Shown here: positions 13,601 to 27,057 of the stretch, one piece after another
Layout: every line of letters begins with the position of its first letter
Numbering within the stretch: the stretch's first letter is position 1
Assembly: GCA_038373885.1 (NCBI GenBank)
Contig: JAWZYV010006201.1
Location: 186,001-250,000 of the forward strand
From: Cheiracanthium punctorium
Taxonomy: Eukaryota; Arthropoda; Arachnida; Araneae; Cheiracanthiidae
DNA length: 64,000 nt
Reading direction: 5' to 3'
Program-made: the position numbers and the translations under genes
The notes under the pieces: model-generated
Told to the model about the DNA's origin: nothing
Seen by the model: the letters and a program-made list of their open reading frames with translations, nothing else
The model's database searches: none

Positions 13601-16285
13601 GCTGAATGTTGCACTAAACAAGGCTCTCTTGATAACTGAAGACTCACATGCTTTGTAAATAACAGCTAACTGATCCCTGAACCCCTGTTTTCCCACTTCA
13701 AATAACTTATCGCACTCATCAACAACAAGCCACTGAACACTGAAAAAAATTTGAAAAGAAAATAATAGATTTTTGATGCATTTTGAAGTACACATGTAAA
13801 TCATTAAAATACCAAAAGAAATGTGTGACATTTAAATTACATAACAGAAAAGTGTATCAGTACATGAATAAAGAGAGATAGGTGTTAAAATGTTAACCAT
13901 GGCTTATTAATTAATTGACCATGGCAATATTAATTAATTGCTTCAATGGGGATACGAATGTCATTATATGGAGAAAAAATGAAAAAAAAAAAAGGTATAT
14001 TTTCAAGCAATTCTGTTATTGATTTCTTAAGGCAAAGCACACTAGGACTATCTGCCATTGGGAGGAATGACTTGGGCGGAGGACTTAAGCAATTTTATGA
14101 ACAATATGAAAGAATACATGTGTTTCGTATCAATTTGTACATATGCGGGAAAAAAACCCTGCCCACTTGAACTTTTTTCGACCGTTGTTTGTCGTACAGA
14201 AAAGTTACAGATAGCAATCGTTTACAACTGACGTACACTTTAATTTGCTGTACATAAAAATTGCATAAGGGGCCATCTACATATTAAAATTTGCACAAAC
14301 TTCTTTTTTTTTTTCCCCAAATAGCAATAGATTTTACTTCATATTTCAAAAATTTAGCTCATTTTAACCCAGATACCGATTTTCAATAAATTTGAAATGA
14401 AAATGGGTGTTTTGAGATTCCAAATTCGCCCTCCCCATATGCTAAAATATTTTTTCATACTTCAATTCATATTTCATATAATATTGATAATAATAAGTTG
14501 ATTTTTATTAAGCTTATTTTATTATTATATTTTTATCGAACTATTAGAACTAAATAACCCAAACATAATTTACTATTCTTATAATTTTTTAATGAATTAT
14601 GAATTATTAAATGAAATATTCAAAAAATAATGAATAGCGACCTAGGTAAATTTCAATGGAAATAGATTCAGAATGTAATATTACACGGCTGTGCAAAATT
14701 CAAATTTTCAAGTTCAGTAGTTTAATTTATATTAAATAAAATGTGTTATTTTCATGAGTTCAGGGACTATATATAAATTTATAAAGTGACAATTTTTTTT
14801 TTAAATTGTGTGAAATAAACATAAATTAGATTTCTTTTGTGCAAAAACACAGTAAAAGATAACGATATTAAAAGTATATCAAATTTTGAAGCAAATAAAT
14901 AGAGGTTTTTACAGTTCTATAAAGCATCTATTGTTGCATCCGCTACCATATCACCCCAAATAAAATATTTTCCATGTATGGAATTAGATGCAGTAGATGC
15001 ATGTCTTCCAATACAACATCCTATTTCTGAAAAACTAACATCCTCAATATTCCAGACATGAATTTGACCTTTTTTAATATTGAAAACATAAGGTCTTTGG
15101 ACTTCCCCATAGTTTATCAAACATTCAACAAACATTCAAAATCATATTTTTCTGTCTAAATTTTCATCTGACTATAAATTAAAATACTGCCAACAGTCTT
15201 ATAAGAATATTGACCATTGCAGACAATAATATTAAATGAAGAAAGTGAAATTACAAACACAGTGATAACATTGGGTCGGCAAAAAAAATAATTGTGTTTT
15301 TTACATGAAATTCAAACACATAAATTTTCAATCAAAAAACAATTCACTTGATGAAACCATTCTTCAAGTTCGACTATAGTTGAGTAACATTCATGCTTAC
15401 AGTCAGAAGAGCAGAGAACAGCCTCTCCTGGCAACATTTCCCCTGTCTAAGAGAACCCTCAAGAGAAATACTCATTTTCAAAATTGTGAGCAGTCGTTTT
15501 GCATTTTTCCTTTAAATCATGCGTAAGAACTAAGGAAGTTATGGATTCACGGGTCATTTGGACCACTGACTAAATATTCTAATTTCTACCCCTGATATTC
15601 TCAGTACAAAAAACTTTAAGATTACAAACAGCATTTTTCAATTTGCAGAAAGTCCCTTAAAATTGCAGCAAAAAATAAATAAATAAATAAATAAATTGCA
15701 ATATCTCTGGAAATTATCATAGAAAATTGGTGAAAATTTATATCTAGGGTAATTTGAAGGTTTTCTTTCGTTTACTAAAGTCAAGATACAGTGTTGCCAT
15801 TCAGAAAGACAAAGTTGATGCAGAATTAAATATGAAGACGGGCCCTTATGCAAATTAAATTAATAGTAAATTAAAGTATACGTTACTTGCAAACGAATCG
15901 TATATATAACTTTGCTGTACGACAAACTATGGCAAATTAAAGAGCAAGTGGGAATTTTTTTCCCCCCAGCTGTATATTACACTGATAGGAGTGTAATTAG
16001 AAAAATGATTTAAAATGAACTATAGAACAAACCGTGAATAGAGAAATATCAGATTTTTAAACTATTGGCTATATAGATAACATTAATCGGTAATTTATGA
16101 AGCTTCTATCCAAAGTAATTTTTAAAAAATAAGCCATTAAATGAAGAAAAAATACAAACAAGTGTATACACAAGACAGTTTAAAAATAATACTTAACAAA
16201 ACACATTTGCTTTCTTAAATTTACACATTAGATCAGGATAAGTACGGTTAAAAAAAAAAGGTCATGAACAACATTTTACACAAAG

Positions 16286-16324
<39 letters not shown>

Positions 16325-19300
16325 TTTCAATGAAATCTGAAGACATGTTTTTTGGTTGGAAAACAAATTCCAACCTAAATTTGCAAAAACTCGCGACTAA
16401 ATGTTGTTTTTAGAAATAAAATTTTTTGTTTTGCTTAGTGCAGTATTCCAAGTTCCAAAAATTTTAAATCATACCATTCATTCCAAAAAACTGGCAGCAA
16501 CATGTATTACAATAGCATTTTTTACAGAAGCCCTTACCTTTTGAAATTCAATAAAGGAGGATCATTATTAAGCATATACACTACACGGTTTGGAGTGGAT
16601 ATTAGGATATCTATGAGGAAGAAAAAGAATAAAAAACTATAAATAATACAACTTATAAAAATAAATTGTACATTTATCATACAATTATAATATATTTGTG
16701 AATTCAAAAAATCTAAAATTTAATACTTACAACTGGAAATAAAGGCTATTCAATTATAATGCTCGAGAATAAATAATCAGTTCATTAATCATAGTTTAAT
16801 TCAATAGATAGTAAACAGCAGGGATGTAGCTAAGAAGTGGGGTTTGGGATAAAGCGTAAAATTCCCGGTCGGCTGGTGGGGATTAAACTTAAAAAACTGG
16901 CAATTTAAGAAATTCTGACTACCGGTCAGGCCAATATAATGGTGGAGCTAGAAAAATCTGTCAACAAATTGCACATCGCACTGGGAAAATCTATCAACAG
17001 ATCGCACATACGGCACCTGCAAAATTCGTCAACAGATTGCAACGTTTTCATCCCCCATGGACAAATTCTACTGTGTGTTAACTGTGTTCCCCCCCCCTCC
17101 TATCGAACGAACCAAACTCTCTAAACCTTGCAGTCCCTGGAGTCCACTTACTCCTTTTTTCATTAGAATTCTCCTTAGAGTCCGACAAACTTTCATACTT
17201 AATTTCACGCGCTTCGGATTTTCCTACTTTCTGATTATGATGGAAGACTTCCGGTCTTCCGGCCAGAAGAGAAAATCTTTCGTATCATTAAAAGCAAAAG
17301 CAAACAAAAGTAGCAATATGCACAATAAAACTAGAAAAAATGATCGATTAACTCGTACAGAGACCGCACAACTGGCCCAAAACTTAGAATGGAATACAAA
17401 TTTCTAACTGCAAGACGATATCAATAGTATTACTAATCGTCGTAATGTTTAAAAAAAGAAAAAAGTATCCTAAACAAGTGCGCAGTAAAAGGGAGGGGAG
17501 AAAAAACAACAAGCCGAGCTCAGCTCAGAGAAATGAATTCATCACCTGCTAATTAATAGAGGAGGAAGGGTAGTGGAAGGAGGAGAACAAAATATGCTCT
17601 GTTTGCAATCTATCTTCATTAACAATTTATTTATGTTGCAAGAGAGATATTCAAGAAGAAAAATTAATCATTATTTAAACAAACATGCATGGAGCAGAAA
17701 CTGAAATACTTGCATGATTTGGGGGAAATAAATTATTACTAACTGCATGCTATATAATTAAGTTTTCTTAAGTAATCAAAATAAAATAGGAGTAAGTAAA
17801 AATATAATATTATACAAAAATTGTCGAGAAATTATGATCGTCCTCTGGGGGGAGGGGGGGGGGCAGCATATTTTTTACTTCTTATTTTCAAAAAAATTCT
17901 TTTTTTTTTTTTTTTTTTTCTTAAACCAACATTTCCTGTTTTCTGCCTAGGACTGTTAGCAGGTATGTATTATGGAGTTTTCATAATACAGTAGAACCTC
18001 GATCTATCATTTTTCAAGGGGTGCGTAGTAAAAAACGATGCATGCGGGAAAACGACAAATGCGGGTTAAAATCAATATAAGAAGAAAACAGTATTTATGA
18101 ATACACACAATGTATATGGTATACCAAAAATACTAAATTTGTTACCAAACTGTAAAAGAAACAATTTGAAGTTGTGTAGAAATTAATTGATACTTATTTT
18201 TTAAAAATCAGTAATTTTACACTGGGTTTTGCATTAATCTTTTAATTAAAAAATTTTTTCAAGATTTACAATATTTTTTTTTGTTGTTGTTGTTGTCTTT
18301 TTATGTTTATTCATGTTTGTATATAAAAGTCATACAGTTTCAAATATTTATTGCGTAGGATAAACTAGCAACTCGTGTTGGCTCAGTCTTATCAGCATGA
18401 ATATTATTCTCAGCTTCTTCGCGATTATTTTCATTTTTTGCATCACATTTCTTCCATTCTTAGGGGTTCCCACTCATTTCTTGATATTAAAAATAAGGCC
18501 TTTTTAAAGCCTTCTTAAGGCTATTAAAAAAAATTTTAAGGCCAATAATCGAAGATGCGTTCCAATGCAATTATCTTATACACCTCCTTAATAATGCTGT
18601 ATTTCATGTCTTTTAAAGTAGTATATATGATTTTAAAACAACCATTGTGTTTTAATAAGTTATAATTCACCAAATTCCAGTTATTTTTTTTAATGATAGG
18701 CAAATGACTAGGACTCAAAATTAATTTGTAAGATCTTTTAAGCATTATTTAAATAGTTTCAGTTTTGAAATGTATAGTATAAGACATTTTCTAAAAACTT
18801 ATCAAGCAAACACATTGATTGAAAGTTTTAATAGCTTACTATGAATAATCAAACTATTGCATAGTATTAAATAAGTTAAAGATGAACAATAAAATCAATT
18901 ACAGTGAGGATAAAAAAAAATAGATGCCTGGCAGTATTGTGTCATTGCTTGCTAATTTGATTCGCAAGCTCTTATCAATAAAATATTAATGATTAATAAA
19001 TAATAAAATAGGAGTGATAGCGAAAATTTCTGAAATGAAATCAAGCTAAAAAAATACATAAATCATACATCCGTCTGAAAAAAGTAGTTTTACTTTAGTC
19101 CAAAACAAAATCAGTTTCATTCAAAAAACCTAAATTGTTCATGTAGAATAAATAAATCACTGGGGATTGGGCTGATAAACCAGGACAGAAAGTATGAAAT
19201 GTAACTATTTCTCTAAATGAATGAAAAGGTACCAATATAAATGAAATGCGTTTTTTTTTTTTTTTTTTTTTTTAATCATTAACGCATGCACAGAACATTA

Positions 19301-22300
19301 CTAACAATTCAGTTTAAGAAATCTGTGCATATGTTGACTGAACATTCTAAAACATTATACAAAGAAAAAAAAAAAAGATCTGCAGTTGAGTACAGATATT
19401 AAGACAAATGGTATGAATTTTAATTTTTTTTTCTTTCTGCAATAGGAATACGTTTTCAGATCAACGAGCACAAAAAAATTTAGAATACTATCACCCCTGT
19501 TATAAAAGCCAATATTGAATAAAATTATATACAAAGAAATGAAACAATTATTAAACAAGACAATACATAATCACAATTTTTATTATATTTCTTTTATGTT
19601 CTTGAACAGAGATTCTATTTTACAGTCAATTTCTTTCAATTCTTTTTTTTTTTTTTTTTTTTTTTTTTTTGGCTTTGGACGATCTCCTAAAACTATTTGA
19701 CTGAAATATAAATTTCACTTCCCCAGAATCCTCAGCCTTTTCTGCCAAATTGTCTGCGTTTGTTTCCAATCAGGGGAAAAGAAAGCAACTTACCATTCAT
19801 ATGAGTCTTCAGAGATGATTCACCCATCTTCCCAAGCTCGAACTCTTTATTGCAAACAGTGCAAGAAAATCCATCCTTGTTGCTGCAGGATGCAAGCCAG
19901 TCTCTGTAAACATCTATATCTAACCACAATGGGTTGAAAACACACTTGCCCATTTCCCTCAGATAAACAATTAGAAATGCAGTATTAAAACTGGAGCCGC
20001 AAAACACTACCGTTCTTAACGAAAGCACAGCTGCCACTGACCTGGCTTATCTCATATCATTTCTTCTCCCTTTCCTTTCATCATGTTTTCCCTCCCTCCC
20101 CAACTATGGCAAAAAGTAAACAAATCATGCAAGTACAATGCACAGCACAGAGAAAGAAAATTCCCCCCTTCTTCTCCCTCTCCACAGGGAGAGCAACATG
20201 CAGACAACATGGCTGGCTTCCTCTACGATTTCCCCCCTCTCTCCCGCACGAAATGCCTGGATAAAAAGAAAAAACATCCCCGCGAAAATGAAAATTTAAG
20301 GCTTTTACAACTTTTTAAGGCTTATAGGGTAAAAATAAGGCCTCTTTAAGGGCACCTTATGATTTTTTTTTAATATGTCCTTTTTAAGGACTTTTTAAGG
20401 TGCGTGGGAACCCTGGATACCGCACGTTGCTACTTCTAAATCAATGGAAATATAATCACTACATTTCACACCATACTCATCCCTGCTAGACGGAAGAACT
20501 CTTCACCTATACCATCATTAACCCAAGACAACCGACAGATTTTATACCAGGAAGTTATTCAATTTGTAAGCCATATTGATCCACTTGATCTTCAAATTCA
20601 TTTCGGCCGGAAGAAACATTTTACAACGATGAATGCGGGAAAGCGAATTTCTGACGAACGATAAATGCGGGTTTTGTTAACATTATTTGAATACAGTTTG
20701 TGCAGGGACCATAGAAATAAAACAATCAATACGGGAAAACGATGAATGTGGGAACGATAGATCGGGGTTCCACTGTAGTTTTACCTTACACTAAGTAATT
20801 TCAGAATTAAATTTTTAAAAAGCGTGTATATTTTCTAAAAATCTCTTGGATTTTGTTATTTGAATGTTGGCAAGTATGAATGAATTTTGCAAAACAGAGC
20901 ATCAAAATAAAAGTAAAATAATTTTCTCAATAAAAAGACTTTTGTTCCTTAAGACTTCTGGATATTTTTACATTTAAAATCTTTTCCCTTCCTTTATAAT
21001 CTTACCGCCCCCCCCCCAACCAAATGCTCAGAAGTCTTGTGCATGTAAGTACAAAAGCAATGTAACAGACCCCGTGTCTCCTTGTCATGAAGTATGCAAA
21101 AGTGCTAGTGCAAATATAATGAGACGTTTCTATGGTGAAAATGGGCCTGGAAAGTCGATATGTGTTTGCACTGCTGACATTTTAGATACAGCTTTTCCAT
21201 CTTTTTCTGAGGAGTTAAATGAGTATGGTGAAAAAGAACTTGCAGAATTCTGTACAGTTTTTAAGCTTTAGAAAGAAAGAGCACTTTCTGAGTGGCGGCA
21301 GCTGCTGACCATAATGTTAAAAAAATTTAAGCAAATCTTACTTACTGCATTGATTGACAAACTACAGACTGATAGTTTTAACAATATGCAAGTAATCATG
21401 CAGGTGATAAAAATAATCCTCACTCTCTCTCCCAGCAATGCAAAACTAGAGAGGATTTGAAATAGTGCTGTAAACATTCTACATGACCAGAACATGTCGA
21501 TGAAAAAAATTTTGTTAGAAAACAGACTTATACATAAGATAAAATTAGACGATTTTGATCCAACTGCAGCAATTGAATTGTGGTGGAAAGATTCAATCGG
21601 GAGAAGACCCAATTTTAATGATAAAACTGTATTGTAATAATTTATCTCTGAAAATAAATAATTGATTGCATAATATATCTTTGTAAATGAAGGCCGTATT
21701 ACACGAAGGAATTTTCGTGCGATTTCATTGCTGCAACCAGTTGCAGAAACCTCTTTCTGGAAAATTTCCCTTGGTTACCTAGGCAACAGTCAACTCCACC
21801 TTTTTCGTTCAGAGGCGAAAAAATTGCAGGTTGCTGGAAATCCAGCCAATCATAGTGCTTCCTATTTCTATGTCACAATACAAGATGGCAGAAGAGTCAG
21901 CGTCAGCCATACCGTTCATAGTGAAAGGGATGAGCGCTGCGAAAAAAAAAATGTCCGTGAAATGGAATATCGACATGGAAATTAATTTGAATGAAGAAAA
22001 GAAAAATAAATATCAATCCGATCCAAAGACACACGAGGTATAAGCAACCAACGATATGCTATTTATAATTACATGCTCTAGCAACCGCCAATTCGGTGAA
22101 TCTCTGACGTTTGTGAACACAGCAGGGTTTTTTTACTATGGCAACCCTGCGTGCTCATCTGGGCTCCCTAACTTGCGGGAATGAATTGCAGCAACTGGTT
22201 TTTGCAGCCAAAATTGCTCTAAATTTTGTCCGTGTAATAAGGCCTTAAGTAACCAACTACAAGTGTACATCTATCTAGGGGGGACATTGGAATCGACCAC

Positions 22301-23473
22301 CATCATCGATTGTGTGCCTAAAACAACTGGCCATTAAAGTATATGAGTCTACCGGCCAGTGCTTACTAACCAAAAATGGAAATTTTATGCTTTAGTTTGA
22401 GAACCCCTACAAAATTAAATTTTTGTTAATTGGATGCATTTTTTGTGAGAAATTCTACCCTTTCCTAATTTTGAGCTACCTGAAATTTTTTCTTGCTACA
22501 TACCTGGCCAAAACTGAACTCAAAATTATGATAGAAATACTACAACTGAACATTAAATTTAATAAAAGTTTATTATTTTCAGATTTTTTTTTTATGTAAA
22601 TGCATTTTATGAGTGAACTTTTAAAATGAGGCCTAACACTTCACATATATTTTATGAAGATTATTATATATTTATAGAAGATATTATGTTCTTCATATAT
22701 TTTGTGAAAAGTGAGCTACACCAAATAAACCAAACTGCATCTTACATTCAAACAGTTCACACAAAGTTTAATAATATATCAAACCAATCCTTTTGAAATC
22801 ATGCTGATAGCCTCTTTCTTACTATTTTTCTATTCTCATGTCTCAATAATTTATAAAGAGTCTTAAATATTGCTTTAAAATGAAAGAAAAACCACAATAT
22901 TTCATTTTATATAGATGTATTGTATACTTACAAACAAGCAGGGGAAGAAAAAAAAACTAGAATGTATTTAGAACAGTGATTCTCAACTAGTGGTTGGTCT
23001 AAGCAGCAAGACATTGCTGAAATATTTACTGTGATAGAAGCATATGCTAATAAATCCATTGAAAGGGGACAGAAATCAAATACATTATACTTTTAGAATT
23101 CCTTACTTAATTTTTCCCCTAATAATATACAACTTCTATTCTTATTCAAAAATTATTTTTTAATGTTTAATTTTATCATTACATTTGTGAATAAAGTATT
23201 TTATTACTTTGAATAGACTGTTTTTTTAAACGAACATATTCTCCTCCACTCAAAGCCTTTAAAATTGGTCCACAGGTCAAATTGAAGTGAAGAAGTTGTC
23301 TGTGGTCAAGTTGTCTTATGTCAAGTAATAATGATGTAGTTTTTGGGAACTACAGATTTAGAGTTAATTTAAGTGTAAAGCTCTAAGTTATCACTTAAGT
23401 ATATGATCAAATGTGGTACCGTGACACAATTCAATCATATTTCAGGCATGTACATATGTTTTCTAACTTACTG

Positions 23474-23510
<37 letters not shown>

Positions 23511-24786
23511 TGGTAAAATAACTTAAGTGGTATGAAACATTACTAATTCAAAAGGCATATTATTTTCTTTTATTTTACCAATGAAAATTAAACTGACTTT
23601 AAAACTGAGAATTTCATCATTAAAAAAAGTTACACAATGGGTAAATCATTATCTTAATTTACAAGTTGATTTTTATGTACTTCAAATTATACACAGCTTC
23701 ACCAATGCTTTTGACAGCAAAATATAAACATTCAATCTAGTTGAATACATACCATGTTTATTCATCTTTTTAGGCTTTTCTTTGGCAGAATTTACATCTT
23801 CAATAATCAATGTTTTTAAGCCTGTACCTTCAGTTAACTGAATGCAATATGAACGTATCTGCTTAACCAGTTCTCTTGTAGGAGCTATGATGACAGCTCG
23901 AATTCCCAGTTTAGATGGCTCCTTAAAAATAAAGAAGGCAGTTTTTATTAGCACATTAAAGAGGAAAATATATACAGTGGAACTCCGATTGTTCCTGCAT
24001 TCATCGTTTTTCTGTATCGATCGTTTTATTTATGGTCTTGCACAAGTTGTATTTAAATGATGTCAACGAAACCTGCATTCATCGTTCATGAAAAAATCCT
24101 TTTCCCGCTTTCATCGTTGTAAAATATTCTCCTGACCAAAGTGAAATCAAAATTCAGATGGATCCATGTGGCATACAAACTTAAATATTTTCTGGTATGA
24201 TTTCTTGGGTTGATGATGGTGTAGATGAAGAGTTGTTGCATAAAGCAGAGCATGTGGTGTGAAATTTAGAGATTATATTTTCTTTGATATAGACGTAGCG
24301 ATGCATCTTAAGAATGGAAGAAATGTGTGGTGATGCAAAAAATAAAAGTAATGGCAAAGAAGCGGAGAGTAATGTTCATGCCGATGAGACTGAGCCTACA
24401 CTAGTGCCAAGTTTATCGGACGCAATTACAGTATTTGAAATTGTATGATCTTTTATGTACAAACATGAAAACACGGAAATTTTAAAGATTTACAAGAAAA
24501 ATATTGTAAATCTTTAAAATTTTCGTTTAATTAAAAAAATTAAAGAAAAACCCAGTGTAAAATTACTGATTTTTTAGACATAAATATCACTTAATTTTCT
24601 ACAACTCCAATTTGTTTCTTTTTCTCTGTTTGGTTACAAATTTAGTGTTTTTGGTAAACTGTATACATCGTGTGCGTTCATAAACATTATTTTCTTCGTA
24701 TTTTGACTTTAACCCACATTCGTCGTTTTCCCGCATGCATTGTTTTTTTCTACGCACTCCTTGAAAAATGATAGATCGAGGTTCTA

Positions 24787-24821
<35 letters not shown>

Positions 24822-27026
24822 TATATATATATATATATATATATAAAAAAACAGGCAACTTTTTAAGTAATAGGAAAAGATGAGAAACAGAATTCACAAA
24901 GGCAGATTCGATAAAATCACTACTATTCAATCAAATCATTAGTTTTTTTTTTTTAACATTGAGACATTTTAAACTGCAAGAATTAAATTTACAAGTTTTT
25001 TTAATGAAATTATTTTAAATACATTGGCAGATATAGGAGAGGGGCTAGTAGGCTTCAGCCTCCCTTTCCTCTCAAAATACACTGTTAAGGAGTGACTTTT
25101 GGTGTCATTGTACTCTTTGTTTAGGTGAAATAAGCTTCTTTTCTTTCTTTTTAATATTAATTAGTCTCTCCCAAAAATTTTACTGTGCTTAAGAATAACA
25201 AGGTGTCTACTAAATTTTTGAAAACTTCCTGATTTTTTCCAGACTTTTGGGAGCTCTGGGTGGAAGGGGAGAAAAAAAAAATTCCAGACCATCTACACAT
25301 TTTATTTTGGGAAATCCCTCAACAGAAACTTACCTTTTTATAGTTAAATATTTTGCTATAACTTACTTGAAATCAATTTTTAAATGTAATATAATTCATG
25401 CACTTAAGCTAGAAACGAATTACTATGAGTTTACGCATTACATTAGATACATCAGTAAAAGAGTATTAAGTAAGACACTGTTTGGTTCAGATTTAACCAA
25501 TATTGACCAATACTCAGGGATGAGATTGGCAAAAGAGCAAAAAAGCTGAAATCATATGAGAGCAAAAATTTGTACAAGTGATATTTATATCTAATTAATG
25601 TGAAAGAAGTTTTAAGAGAAGAAAAACATTGGAACATACTAGAAGATAAAATTATCACACAGTTAACTAATAACTACAATCAGGAATTCACAGAAAAAAC
25701 AGAATTTTCAGAGAAAAAAGACAAAAAAGTGATTTCCTCTTTATTCACAAAAAGCTGAAATCAGCTAAAAAGTTGAAGAATCTCATAACTGAATACTGCT
25801 TGAGCTACTGATTTATTTATGGGATTTATTTTGCATCTTCCGTGTTGAATCCTTTATTCTAAATTCTGAACACAATTTTTCTTTTTCTTTTTTTTTCTTT
25901 GTCTACTACACTTTCAATCCAGAAAGAAACTCTATTACTGATTATAGATGAATAGTTTGTGACCCTTCTGTCAAAAAAAAAAAAAAAAAAAAAAAAAAAA
26001 CAGGGATGTGGCAGCTGAAATTAAATTTTGGAGCAATTTGTGGAGCAAGAAAAAAGACATTTTTGGAGCAATTTGGAGTATAAAAAAGTCACTTTTGGAG
26101 CACAAGAATGTCAATTTTGAAATACAAAATTTATTTTTGGAGGGAAAGGGAAAAGACATTAAAGATTACCAATCTAAGAAATAAAAATTAAGGAGATTCT
26201 TGAAAACTCTTAGCTAATAACAAAAACTTGTTTTTTTTTTGGGGGGGGGGGGAGAGGGAGAAGAGTCGGAAGCTTATGAAAAAAATAAAAAATTCAGTTA
26301 TTTTATATATTGCTATACAAAATACATATTTTAAATCAAAAATACACTATTTACTAAACTATATTAACCCATTTATGCCTAGCGTCCCTTTTTTTGGGAC
26401 GGCATTTTTGCTATCAGTTGAAAACGTTATTTACTTTTCTTAGCCTTCATCCACGAGTATTGAACCACAACTCCCCAAAATACTTTAACATGACCAAGTA
26501 GGATGTTGACATTTCAATTTTAATACATAATGATTTTAAAAGAAATCATCCCTTGTTCAAGAAGTTGACATCAGAAATTTATCTATTATTGCTGGTATTA
26601 GCAAAAATCGATGAAAGTCGCAAAAATATCTGTGCACAAATGGGCTAACTACCATCAGTGGCTTATAAAAAATTTTTTAGCAAAACATTACCAATTTATA
26701 TAAAATTAAATTTAAAACAGGGGTCAATTTTTACTCTTAAGGCATTGGAGGTTTGAACAAAGGATGCCAAAGAAAAAAAATTCATTTTTAAGATCAATAG
26801 AGAAAGACTGAAATTAGAATGCTTACAATGTGTGATGACTTTTGTAAAAATTTGGGAGATTTACAAACGTTTTCAGCGTATATGGAAAAATTTTAAATGT
26901 AGCAGTTTTGCTGAATTTGGAGCAAAAATGTCCAAAACGATCTTTTTGTAGCAGATTGGCGCAACAGGATTGATTTGGCACAATTTGGAGCTCAGGGCTC
27001 TTTGGAGCAGCTGGCACATCCCTGGG

Positions 27027-27057
<31 letters not shown>

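Larger units (their letters stand above)
17989..20775. mobile_element. pogo-like element split by a hAT-like insertion
   Basis: CAGTAGAACCTCGATCTATC at 17989 and its inverted partner GATAGATCGGGGTTCCACTG ending at 20775, each flanked by TA. The CAGTRGAACC ends and TA target fit the pogo/Tigger branch of Tc1/mariner. Without the nested insert it would be about 0.84 kb, like its relative at 23975-24789. Subterminal GCATGCGGGAAAACGA is shared with that relative. Confidence 0.8.

Noticed and set aside
14917..15135. Independent nested host gene
   Set aside because: It lies within the long-TIR element at 14140-15972, so it more likely belongs to that element; function unknown.
21268..21612. 114-codon minus frame
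   Set aside because: Antisense shadow of the hAT dimerisation remnant on the plus strand.
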